A stretch of DNA of 64,000 nucleotides from Vigna angularis (Eukaryota; Streptophyta; Magnoliopsida; Fabales; Fabaceae), in contig NC_068980.1 of the NCBI RefSeq assembly GCF_016808095.1, positions 2,790,001-2,854,000 of the forward strand, read 5' to 3'. Positions within the stretch are counted from its first letter, which is position 1. The number at the start of each line of letters is the position of its first letter. The translations under genes were made by a program, and so were the position numbers. Positions 1-12,505 of the stretch are shown here, one piece after another. Below the pieces are notes generated by a model, which ran no database searches, had not been told where the DNA came from, and worked only from the letters and a program-made list of their open reading frames with translations.

Positions 1-1890
1 TTTGGTCCTTGAGTCGATGATTCAACATAATTAACTCTCAAATCTGAGATGAAACTCGCTAAATGATGTTAGAAAGGTTTAGGTATTCTTAGTTTAGTTT
101 AGAAATGTGTATGATTCATGTTTGGAGGATTAGGAGTTTGTAAAAATGTTTAGTTTTGGTAAAATTTGATGTGTTCATAATTCTGCAGAAAACTGAGGGT
201 TCATGGTTGATCGCTCAGCCATGCTTTGATTTGGCCGTTCGGCCTTCTTCTGTGTTCGGTTATTAATTGGGTTTGGTTTCTTTGAAGTCCTCCCAGTTCA
301 TGACCGTTCGACCTTAGTAGCGCTCGGTCTCGGTAGTGCTTGTTCTGTACTACCGTTCGATCTCGGTAGTGCTCGATCATATGCCAACACTCGGCCTTAG
401 TAGTGCTCGGTGATGCACTAAGCGCTTGGTCCTGTACTGGCCATTAGGCTAATGATAGCGCTCGGTCTTGTACTTGCCATTATGCTAGTGATAGCGCTCG
501 GTTATGTATTGTCTTGGTAGTGCTGAGTCTTGTACTAGCGCTTGTTCTTATACTTGTGCTTAATATCATATTTGTACTAAGTTAATAGTGTTCGGTTTAA
601 GCCAACATTGTTCGTTCTGATTCATTATTGATTCATATAAGTTCGAGTATTAAACTCCTGCTTGAGTCTTATTCTCTACATGACCATTCGGTCATGTTCT
701 CATATATGGGAGTACTCTCCCGCTCGGTATTGTTCACAGGTTAGGATTGATCTGCCATGTTTGGTCTTAATCAAAGGTGAGGTATTGTTTTACTGAGACA
801 TGTGATATTTATTAAAAGATGTGAAGAACAAGGAATGATCATAATTCTAATGTATTGATGATGAAGTATGATGATATCTGAAATGTGATATAAATGAAAT
901 AGTATGGATATGAACGAGTATTTCAGGGAGGAATATTTCTATATTTGTTATGGAATTGTAAAGTATGAATATGGTTATACTAAGCTGTCGTTCATCCTGA
1001 CATTCTAATGGTCACCGAGTCTCAAATAGAGAATGGTGGCGCATGTGGTGAGAATAGCAGGAGGCCTGGTTGCGTATAGCTTGGGGTTCCAACTATCGGA
1101 CTAAACTCATGTGTATACTTGGGTTTCCAGCTACAATTAGGGATGAAGGGCTAACCTCGTGTGGCGGCTTGGGTTTCCAGCTATGGTAATTCTGATGATT
1201 TTCCAGATTACCTTTCCACGAGTGCAAGAACATCATAGCTACATAATTCATACAGTCCAGACAGTCAGAGTAAAGTGAACAGTCAATGCATGCATTGTAT
1301 ATGATTATGGTTTGAAATGTATGATTGTTTGTTGCATGATGGACTGATTGATTTATATCATATTTATGTGAGTTATCTGTTTACATAGTTAATGAAATTA
1401 CACTAGCTTACCCTTTATTTTTCTGTCTTGTCTGGTTGTTCGTTCGGTCGTCCTTGTCCTTGCAATGATCATCCTGTGGGTGTGAGCAGAAGGAGCTGAA
1501 GTTTCTCTGGAGTAGGCGCTGGTAGGAGAAGATGGTTCTTGTTAGGGTAAGAACGTTCGGTCTGGTGCTGGTTTTGTATTAGTATAGGACCGTTCGGTTT
1601 AATACATTGCTTGTTTATCGATCGGTCTGCTCTTATGAGTTGTGTTACTATAGGTTTCTGTAAAGTTATAAATTTATGATTATATTAGGATAACTGTAAA
1701 TTAACTTTATTCTTCTCGTAAACTGTTCTATTTTATTATGAATGGAAGGACTCTTAAATATAGTTTAAAGCTATATTTTTGGGATGGTACAATGATGATG
1801 TTATGCTTGTGAACTATTTTGGATTGATTTTTCTATAACCTGTAAACTTGCTATTCAAGCAAAAGAGAAATAATAATTAGTAGACCCTCT
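1..1890. repeat. Transposon-derived gene-free region with dispersed TTCGGT/CTCGGT motifs
   Basis: No long reading frame and no recognisable protein domain are present on either strand. Between about 180 and 760, and again at about 1440-1630, the short motif YTCGGY (GTTCGGT, GCTCGGT and close variants) recurs more than fifteen times at irregular spacing. Around 1110-1180 a phrase containing GGGTTTCCAGCTA occurs twice. GC content is higher than in the following spacer. This looks like the non-coding part (LTR or untranslated internal region) of a large LTR retrotransposon cut by the window edge. The family cannot be named from this piece and no LTR boundary was found, so the right limit is approximate. 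Confidence 0.45.
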
Positions 1891-2610
1891 TTTACCATAA
1901 TTTATATAATTTTTTCACGCAATGAGTTTTATAATCTAACAATACAAAATTTAAATCAATACATTATTAAAATAAATCAACAGTATAAATTTTCAGAAAA
2001 CAAAAGGCTAAAATAAATTTTGATGCATTCGTGCATTATCATATGCTTATTAAAAGATTTTATGTCGTTAATTATCTTATATAATTGAATATCTTTGACA
2101 TTTTAATATTTTGAGGTCCAAATACATCATTTTACCAAAGACTGTTATCATCTATTATCATCCGTTGCTAATTTTACATGAAAAAACTTATACATCTAAG
2201 ATTTCTTTTAAAAAATCATTAATTAATGAAAATGAATTTAATTTCCTTGTGGGGTATAAAATAAAGATATCACACTTATTTGATGTGATCGTTTGATGTG
2301 GTATCATGCTTACGTTTGCGATAAACGTAAGCGTGCATGCTTTTCAGTTTATGATAATAAATATAAACTAAAATATAATTATTAAATGAGTTCAGTTTTT
2401 TTAAAAAAATCTATATTGATTTTTTCTTCATAATGAAAACGAAGATGAGGTTGCAGTACTTGTAAATTTGGGTTTGTAGATAAAAAGTTAAGATTGTTAA
2501 CTTTTTGTTTCAAAAATATATTATTTGTAAAATATGATTAAACTCTAATACCGTGGCTATTTTTTCGCAGTGCCTTTTTTTTAGTTATTATAATTGCCAA
2601 ATAGATCTCA

Positions 2611-2686
<76 letters not shown>

Positions 2687-3817
2687 CATTATTTAATAAA
2701 ATCTAATTGTGATAATTATAAAATATTAATAATAAAATAGTCTTTAATTATATCACTTTTTAAACTTATAGTTTTAACCTAACATTTTATTTTATTTTAT
2801 GTCATTTTTTATTATTTTTATCTCTTATATTGGATCAGAAACTAGTTACATTTACAAATTAATGTTTCAGATATTATATGTACAATTTTAGTATATAATA
2901 AGATTTTAGTACCATATAAAAGTCATCTTAAAGAATAATTAAATTTGATGAATATTAATTTATCATAAAACATAATTAACACTGATTGCTTCAATTAGAC
3001 TGTAATAATAAAATTTATTATGCATTAATTATTAAACTTACCAAATATTTGTTGATTTTGACAATTAAAATATTTTCTGCTGATAACGTTTTAAGTTGAC
3101 ATAATGGTGTGAATGATGAAAGATAATAAAAATGCAAATAGATTTCGGAAATATATAATCTTAATCTCATAACCGAAACAATTGATATTTAATATATTCT
3201 CATTTTTCATATACCCAAAATTCGATTAACCCAAACATAATTCAACTTTTGAGACATCAAAATGAGACCTTAAAATCTTCTCATGGTCTTTGTAAATTGT
3301 AATCACAAACATTTAAGTGATTATCGAAAAGATTATTTGTACAACGGCAAAGAGAATAAAAGTTGTGAAAAAGAGAAAAAGAAAAGAGTGGACGCAATGC
3401 TCTGTTAATTTTCCAAAAGCACTTATTCTCTCATTCCACTTACTTTGCCTAAACAAAGAACAATTTGGGTAATGAGAAAAAGACCAAGAACTAAGAACGC
3501 AGACAAAACAAACAGGGAATAAGACAACAAACTCGATAAAGCATGACAGAGGAAAATATCTATACACCTTTTTAATTTCTCAAAATACCATGAACTGAAT
3601 AGAGTAGAGGGACTATGTTTGGCGATAAAAGAACAAAATTCATGAATTCCAAACGAACTTCTAAGCATAAAAGCACTTTTCGTGCACGTATCTTTGGGTA
3701 AACTCAATTTTATTGACACGGATAATCTTTTGACCTACTTTCAAAACTCCATCACTTTATAATATTCTATCACATGTTTATTTATTTTTTATTAAGACTG
3801 AATATTAAAAAATAAAT
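1891..3817. other. AT-rich intergenic spacer
   Basis: Nothing with coding character was seen. The stretch contains a long AT dinucleotide run (listed separately) and otherwise low-complexity AT-rich DNA. Short open frames near 3313-3719 overlap each other on the minus strand, match no family I know and have no splice support, so they are not called. Confidence 0.6.
2614..2685. repeat. (AT)n microsatellite, about 36 units
   Basis: An uninterrupted run of alternating A and T over about 72 bases. Runs of this length are usually length-polymorphic in plant genomes. Confidence 0.95.
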
Positions 3818-3875
3818 TTAAATTATTTATTTTTACAAAACTGTTTTATAAAATAAAATATATCTATTTATATAT
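3818..3875 (+). repeat. 58-bp direct repeat, left copy (flank of copia LTR)
   Basis: This 58-bp stretch ends exactly where the copia LTR begins, its last T doubling as the first LTR base. It recurs at 5989-6046 with a single mismatch (G at 3843, A at the matching position). It is far longer than the usual 5-bp target-site duplication. The right copy continues into unique flanking DNA. Confidence 0.9.
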
Positions 3876-4024
3876 GTTAGATGTTAAGACGTGTGTTTCT
3901 GTTATTTGGGCTTAGTCTATTTTGTATTAAGGGCATTGGCCCATATCTTACAATATAAATAAACTACCCTATGTGTATGCTAAACACACAAGAGATATTT
4001 TCTCCCAATCTTCTCTATTTCTCA
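3875..4024 (+). mobile_element. 5' LTR of truncated Ty1-copia element
   Basis: A 150-bp segment beginning TG and ending CA. It contains a TATA-like ATATAAATA near 3953-3961 and is followed two bases later by a primer-binding-site-like sequence. No second copy of this LTR is present in the window, so the boundaries rest on the TG/CA termini, the adjacent PBS and the sharp end of the flanking repeat. Confidence 0.75.
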
Positions 4025-4026
4025 TA

Positions 4027-4040
4027 TGGTATCTAAAGCA
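4027..4040 (+). other. Primer binding site of copia element
   Basis: TGGTATCTAAAGCA lies two bases after the LTR. It is a near match to TGGTATCAGAGC, the sequence complementary to the 3' end of initiator tRNA-Met that primes most plant copia elements. Two or three positions differ, in keeping with age. Confidence 0.75.
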
Positions 4041-4391
4041 CAGGAATAGTTTCAATCAACTCCACGGTCTCCGGCACCCATAACTGCCGCTGTTGTTGCA
4101 GTCGCCGTCGCTGTCGTCGCCGCCGCCGGAGTTCCAGAATCGACCGGCGACCACACCATCGGAATCGTCTCGGCCGGGCGACCACCGTGGTACGAAGATT
4201 GCAGCAAACCGACCACCCACGCGCTGCCGCAAGAGTCACCACTGTCGTCGCTACCGTCGCGCGTGCCGGCGCGTCGCCGGAGCTTTCCGCCGCCGATCAG
4301 CACCGCCGTGATCGCCTCTTCGCCCTCTTTCTGGATCTGTGATCGTTGCGTTAATTGGAGCACTTTGAATTTTTAGGGTTTCTCCCTCTCC

Positions 4392-5988
4392 ATGGCGTCT
4401 TCCTCGTCTACAAACACCTCTGTTGGTGGCTCATCTTCTGATCCCTCAATATATACCAATTATGTGAATGTACACTTGTCCATTGACAAGTTAGATGGCA
4501 CAAATTATGCAACATGGACGTCCGACATCAAACTTTGGTTGAAGAGTCAGGGGTACTTAGATCATCTTACTCAAAATGTGACTACTGCTCCCATAGATGA
4601 CACTTCCCGCTGGATGAAAATTGATGCTCAGTTATGCATTGTTATAAAGTCCACCATTCACTCCTCACTGAAACAAATGTTTCGATCCTATGAAACATGT
4701 TCAGAAGTATGGGCACAAGCGAAGTTGTTATACACAAATGACACTCAGCGTCTTTATGGTGTTTGTCAGGACCTATTAACTGTTATTGGTCCACGCAATC
4801 CTGGTCCCATGGCAGAATATTTGGGTAAAATTCATGCCCTTCTTCATGACTTTAATGATATATTACCTCCTGCTTCCACTCCTGCTGAAGAATTGGAACA
4901 ACGATCAAAGTTCTTCATGTTGTTGGCATTATACGGACTCTCTGATGATGTTTCTCATGTCCGTGATCAGATTTTGGGTTCTCCTGTCATACCCAACTTT
5001 ACTTCTACTTGTTCTGCTCTTTTGCATATACTGAGCAAACCCGTCACTGAGACATCCCCTCATACTGATGATTCCTCTGTTATGGCTGCTCAACGTGATG
5101 ATCGAAGTCGGTCTCGCAAGCCAAGTAAAGGACGTCCAAAATGTGACCATTGTGGCAAGTTAGGCCACAAGATTGATAGATGTTATGCTCTCCATGGACG
5201 TCCTCCTCGACCTGTAGCAATGACAAATTCTGATCCACCTCCCCGATCACCGCCTGCAGACCATCCTACTTCATCTAATATCGTAGACAAACCTGCAATC
5301 TTTAACGAATTTCTCAGATGGTATGAGGATCATCAGCACTCTGGTTCCACTACATCTGCATCTGTTGCACGTACAGGTACACCTTTTGTTGGTCTAACTC
5401 ACTCCCTCGGACCTTGGGTCCTTGACTCAGGCGCCACCGATCATATCACTGGTAACAAGTTCTTGTTTTCTTCCTTGTCATGTCCGGATAATTTACCCTC
5501 AGTAACAATGGCTTATGGGTCTAGAGTCTCATCTCATGGTATTGGTACTGTTAATATTTTTCCATCCATATCCATTGATCATGTACTTTATGTCTCTGGG
5601 TCTCCCTTCAACTTATTGTTCATTAGTCGTTTAACTCGTACTCTTAATTGTGTTATTTCATTTACTAAAGATTCTGTTTGGTTGCAGGACCGGAGTTCGA
5701 AACACATGATTGGCACAGGATGTGAGTCTCATGGCCTTTATCATCTCCGCCCTTCTCCACATGTTGGCGTAGTCATGGAGTCACCATCCCTTCTTCATGC
5801 TCAGTTCGGTCATCCTAGTCTTGCCAAACTACAATAACTTGTTCCGAGGTTGTCCACATTATCTAGTTTGTCGTGTGAGTCTTGTCAGTTAGGGAAGCAT
5901 ACTCGTAGTTCCTTTCCTCGTAATGTCTCACAACGGGCGTCGTCCCCCTTTTCATTGGTTCATTCTGACATTTGGGGATTTAGTCGTG
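4392..5988 (+). pseudogene. Truncated Ty1-copia gag-pol (gag, protease, start of integrase)
   Basis: An open frame of 481 codons starts at an ATG 368 bases after the LTR. In order it shows a UBN2/copia-type gag region (about residues 20-220), a CCHC zinc knuckle reading CDHCGKLGHKIDRC (about 250), the aspartic protease motif LDSGATDHI (about 345) and the GAG-pre-integrase segment LHAQFGHPSLAKL at the end. An in-frame TAA at 5835-5837 interrupts it. Beyond the stop the same frame continues with the CESCQLGKH zinc-binding residues and HSDIWGFSRV, the start of the integrase core, and then stops abruptly at the 58-bp repeat. Reverse transcriptase, RNase H and the 3' LTR are all missing, so the copy cannot move by itself. 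The GC-rich leader at 4041-4391 is untranslated. Confidence 0.9.
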
Positions 5989-6046
5989 TTAAATTATTTA
6001 TTTTTACAAAACTATTTTATAAAATAAAATATATCTATTTATATAT
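5989..6046 (+). repeat. 58-bp direct repeat, right copy (truncation boundary)
   Basis: This is the second copy of the left flank of the copia element (57 of 58 bases identical to 3818-3875). It abuts the point where the integrase reading frame is lost. Beyond it, sequence is ordinary AT-rich flank. Confidence 0.9.
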
Positions 6047-8087
6047 TTTAAACTGATTTTATCTTTAGTGGACCATATATATATATATATAAATTGACCT
6101 TGATTTTTTTTATATAATAGGTATGATTTTCAAGTGTAAATAAAATTATTTTTAAAAATTTTCTTGTTAAAGTGCATATTATAAAAGGGAAAAAAAAATC
6201 AAAGAATGCGTATATAATATAGAAATAAATAAATAAATAGGATAACATATGTGAAACTCATAACATAGTTGTATTCATCTATATTAATAAACGATTCACA
6301 TCTTCAGCTGAAATGAAAGAATATTAAAAAGATAACAATTATCTAATGAGTACCTCTCTTACTTTTTATGCATGTTTTGCAACACAAGAATATTATAATG
6401 CAGGGAAGAACAATGATTCAATGAACCTTAGAAGAGAAAATAATTAATTTAATAACATAAAAAATTAATATTACATTGAATTACGATAATATACATAATT
6501 TTAAAATTATTTTGTATAATTAAAGCTATGGTCATCTTAAATTAGAATAATAATATTTTTAACATGATTTGTAATGTTTGAGTGATGTGTATTAACCTTA
6601 TCTCATAAAAAATGGTCAAAATTATTACGAGATCAGAAAAAAAAATCTACAAGAAAAACGATTAATTTGTAAAAATAAATCACATAACCCTTATGGAATA
6701 TGTTTATTTTTCTTAGTGACTAAATCATATAATATAATTATTTTTATGCATGTTTATTTTTCTTAGTGACTAAAACATTATGTTGTATCAAATAGTTTTA
6801 AAATTAAATTATTTTAAATAATTACAAGGCAATGACAAATATTTTTTTTTTCAAAAATATATTAGACCTATTAGTAGCACCATACATTTATATATAGAGA
6901 ATATAAACACACTTGGAGCTTTCCTAACATGTCAAAATTATTTTTATTTTATTTTTATTATAGTCTTTTTATTTTAATTATTTGTACTAAAAAAACGTAG
7001 ATATTTTTTACATTTACTTAAAACCATTGATTACTTCCATAACATAATCGATTATATACATATATATTAAAGATATAATGATTTTGTCTTTAAATGTAAT
7101 TAATCAGATATAAATTTCACTGATATATAGACAGGATATACAAGTTAATTTTAAAAATACTTTTGTATTAATTTTAAAAAAAGGAAAAAGAAAAACTAAG
7201 TCATGTAGCCATTAGAAAACTCTCTCTGATAATCCAATCCTTAATTTGTTGTATTTGTTGGTTCTTACTAGATAATGATTCTGACAGTAATGACTTGAAT
7301 ATATTCTGTATCTAATAAAAAGTAGCCATTATCATCACAAGTGCAGTTGCAGAAAGAATGAAAGCTCCACTAAGATTCTGAAACACTGATAGTGCTGTAA
7401 AAATACTCAATCTACCTGATCAGACTCCATGTATCATGATTGGGTTATTTAATTAGTCAATTAATTCAATTCGTTTATTAATATGTAAAAAAATTAATGG
7501 TTAAACGACTTTAACTCATTTTATTATAATTTTTTTAATTATAAAAAAGTAACAAAACTTTTAATTTAAATTTAAGTAAAAAGAAATAATTTTAAATTAT
7601 ATTTATAATTAATTAAATATGAGATTTCATTATGTTACAAAATATTTTCAATTTAAATTTGTTTTTGTATAATTGTGTAAACTTTTCATGTTGTTTAATT
7701 GTTATTTTATATAAAAATAATTTCGTGCTTGTTTTAATATTTTGTAAAATGACTTGATTTAAAAAAAATACCTATTAAAAAGATTATGTGAATTGATGAG
7801 CTATTAACCACCAGTTCAATAAGATAAACAGGATTTTTAGCGAATCAGATTCAAAATTAATCCATATCAAAATTTTAAACTTTTTTTTTCAAAATTTATA
7901 AAAATAAAAACTCATTTATTTTTTATTTTATCATTAATTACTCATAACATAATAAAATTATAAATATAATTCTATCAAAATAAGAATTTGTAAGTTCATT
8001 TTGTTAATCTTATAAGTGGACAATGTTAGAAAAAAGAAACTGCCAACACGGGTGGGTTGGGTTGTTAAAATGGGCCAAGTGCAAATC
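6047..8087. other. AT-rich intergenic spacer
   Basis: No coding feature was seen. A 25-base phrase (ATGTTTATTTTTC followed by TTAGTGACTAAA) occurs twice, at about 6699 and 6748. A segment at about 6935-7386 is duplicated downstream of ACR4 and is listed separately. Confidence 0.6.
6935..7386 (+). repeat. Duplicated segment, copy A (paralogous to ACR4 downstream DNA)
   Basis: Several blocks align in the same order with about 11935-12397. They are the TTATAGTCTTTTT region, the block around CATTGATTACTTCCATAAC, the block GGTTCTTACTAGATAATGATT, and a final block of about 40 bases containing GCTCCACTAAGATTCTGAAAC. The spacers between them have diverged. Copy B lies just beyond the ACR4 stop codon, so copy A may be a relic of a duplicated ACR4 3' region, or both may be copies of one unnamed repeat. 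Confidence 0.75.
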
Positions 8088-8106
8088 ACACGGGCTCAGC
8101 CCGTGT
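8071..8106 (+). promoter_or_regulatory. Site II element and 19-bp palindrome upstream of FRF1
   Basis: TGGGCC at 8071-8076 matches the plant site II element bound by TCP factors. At 8088-8106 lies a perfect inverted repeat, ACACGGGCT-C-AGCCCGTGT. Both sit about 140-180 bases before the first ATG of the presumed leader exon. Motif identity is seen; promoter function is inferred. Confidence 0.4.
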
Positions 8107-8349
8107 CCACTTCAGGACTTGGGAAAATTGACTAAACTGAGAGGGTTGACTTTTGATGGGATTCCAACGAGGAATTGACACGTAAGGTGAGGTACACAGG
8201 AGGGTTGATATGGTTGCCCTCAGGTGAACCCCTCTCCTCTGTTCTGAATGAATCTGCTCTCTCTGCACGGAACACAAAAACATAAAAGTAAATTTTCACA
8301 CTCACGGTCGCTTCCTACGACAATCGAATTTGCGTCAGCCTCAATTCTC

Positions 8350-10711
8350 AGTAAGTTTTTTTTGTCTCACCACTTTAACGACTTCTCCCTCTTCTCTTTG
8401 GTCATTCAATTGTTTCAATTCCATTCCGATTTAGTTTTAGGGTTTTCCTTCTTCCGCATTCTTAAACGACTGCGTTGCCAGTATTCAATTGAAGCGCTTT
8501 AATTATTCTTCCTTGTAAGTATTATTTTTTTTCCAATGGGAATTAACCAAGTAGCTGACTTTCTGAGTTTCGTTCGAACTGTAGTGTGTAAGAACTGTAC
8601 CCGAAGACCTGGAAATTCGCTTTAATACTCTGTTTCTTGAGTGAGAAAATTTTGAAAGAGGGTAAAAAAATCAATCTTTTTTACTCTCTTTTGGATGGAA
8701 CGTGCAACTAAACTAATACATTACACTCCTCTGGGATGATGGAATGTTTTGGGGTGCAAAAGCTTTATTCTGTTACGAAATGATGGATTCTTAAAAATGT
8801 TAGTTGGCTTGAATTTTTCTCTCATTTTTTTGGAAAATGATTTGCAAATTTTAGTTCTTGTTAACTCTTGGATTAGCTAGTGGTTCTTAATTATTGATTC
8901 CATTTGATAATCAAACTCAAAAATTCTAGCAGTCTTTTGTATGTGGTGTTATTGGTGTTCGATTTAGAATAAGCTTTGAAATGCTTCTTTTAGTATGTTT
9001 TGAGTCATAAATTTATCGTATTTTTTCTCTTTTATTCTGTGGAAGCATAACTTTTGTGTATTAAAAACAAAAAGAAACTTGTTTGAAGTTGACTAATGTT
9101 TTCCAGACGGTGACATGATTGTTTGTCATACTTTTGAAAGACATTCTTCCTTCAGATTGATTTTGTGAAAAGTCTTTGAATTGAGCTTGGTTACTGCCTA
9201 ACTGGTAAATCCATTTTAACTGTTGTAGTTGTAGCGGAGTGTATTTGTCCTCTGTTAAAGACTTTGACTCGTATGATTTTCTTTCTCTTATACTTTGTAG
9301 TACTTACTTATTACATTATATGACAGTTTTGTACTCATTTTATGCTGTCTGCTGTTATGCTTTCTTCTTAAAACGAAAACATCACTTAAGAATTTTTTTA
9401 ATTAGGACAATATAGTTCTCATTTTCTTAATCATTTTTATCTCCAATGAAAGAGTGATTTTATCAATTTTATACCCTGTTGTGTAGCATACCACCTGGCC
9501 TGAAAATCTGATAGAAGATGTTTTGTTGCTGCAGTGGAGTTTGGGATTGATGGCTCCATTAATGGTGAGACAGTAGGAAATGTTACTCTAGGGCAGATTA
9601 ACAGTTGCAGCACACCTGATGAAAACAAAGTAGGTTGCAGCTCTTTCAATCCTGCTTATAAACATGATCATGATGATAATATAACTCAAGATTCTTCTGG
9701 AGGGGACACAATCCCATCAGGAATTCCTGCAGTATCAGTTGTTTCAGCTGATGAGCCCTATGTGGGACAGGAGTTTGATTCTGAAGCTGCAGCACATGCA
9801 TTCTATAATGCATATGCTACCCGTGTTGGATTCATCATACGTGTGAGTAAGCTCTCACGATCAAGGCGTGACGGATCTGCTATTGGACGGGCTCTTGTTT
9901 GCAACAGAGAAGGTTACAGAATGCCTGACAAACGTGAAAAGATTGTAAGGCAAAGGGCAGAGACTAGGGTTGGTTGCAGGGCAATGATTTTGGTGAGGAA
10001 AGTAAGTTCCGGTAAATGGGTTGTTACTAAGTTTATACAGGAGCACACTCATCCTTTAACACCTGGAAAAGGTAGAAGGGATTGCATTTACGAGCAATAC
10101 CCGGTGAGTTAGTGTTCTTTTCATCACTGAGATGCAATCCGTGGTTATGTGCTACTTTATCCTTGATAGATAATAGCTAGATAGTTGCTCACTCACTTAG
10201 CACTAGCCCATCATACAAGAGTTTGAATTTTGCTTAACAGAATTCCCACCTTACACAAATTACCGAAAATTGTTTAAGGCCAAGCTTTCTCAAATGTAAA
10301 ATCCTTGATTTTTATGCCTACTGGTTATAGATTGCAATTTTAGTTGATGTTTGAATTTCCCTATTAAGATGGATGGAAAATGTTTTGACAGCATCTTCTG
10401 TTTGGCCTATATGCTTGTGAGATCTTATGTGAAGAGTAGCTTGAACAATTTGAAGATCCTCTCTTTGAATTGAGTTTTTTCTCATTCTTACATCTTATGT
10501 TCTATGCAATTTCCAGAACGAACATGATAAAATTCGAGAACTGTCTCAGCAGTTGGCCATTGAGAAAAAACGGTCTGCAACCTATAAAAGGCATCTTGAA
10601 TTGATATTTGAGCACATTGAAGAGCATAATGAAAGCCTTTCAAAGAAAATACAACACATAGTGGACAGTGTGAAGGAGATGGAAACCAAAGAACAACAGA
10701 GTCATAGATAG
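8350..10711 (+). CDS. FAR1-domain protein, FRF-like (FRS-related factor), copy 1
   Basis: The protein has a single FAR1 DNA-binding domain without the MULE transposase part of full FHY3/FAR1 proteins, so it is probably a nuclear regulator of the short FRF type. Coding exons are 8350, 9535-10103 and 10517-10711, giving 254 residues. The start codon is split: exon 1 ends in A before GTAAGT, and exon 2 begins TG after GCAG. No other ATG lies in frame ahead of the FAR1 domain in exon 2. An ATG at 8248 is in the same frame and would add 34 residues, so either start is possible. The FAR1 domain spans about residues 73-175 with putative zinc ligands C123, C148, H171 and H173. Residues 191-254, encoded by the last exon, form a charged coiled coil. 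Splice phases fit exactly. A second gene of the same design lies at 29810-31507. Family assignment is firm; targets are unknown. Confidence 0.88.
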
Positions 10712-12234
<1,523 letters not shown>

Positions 12235-12505
12235 ACTCGCTAATTTGCTGGTTCTTACTAGATAATGATTCTAACAGTAATGACTTAAAATTATTGTGTA
12301 TCTAATAAAAGGAACCAACCAATGTGATCACAGAATTGAAGACAAATGCAGTTGCAGTTGCAGAAAGAATGAAAGCTCCACTAAGATTCTGAAACACAAC
12401 TCCATGAAAATAGGAACTGAATAATCCATGACGAGACTCAGTTAAGCAAAACAAAACAAATAAAAAAAATTGGTGAACAGTAAGTACTAATAACATGATC
12501 AGGTG

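Noticed and set aside
180..760. CRISPR-like array from recurring GCTCGGT words
   Set aside because: Units are too short, irregularly spaced and degenerate, and the DNA is from a plant nuclear genome.
3313..3719. Two overlapping minus-strand open frames of 84 and 98 codons
   Set aside because: They overlap in different frames, show no domain or splice context, and lie in AT-rich spacer.
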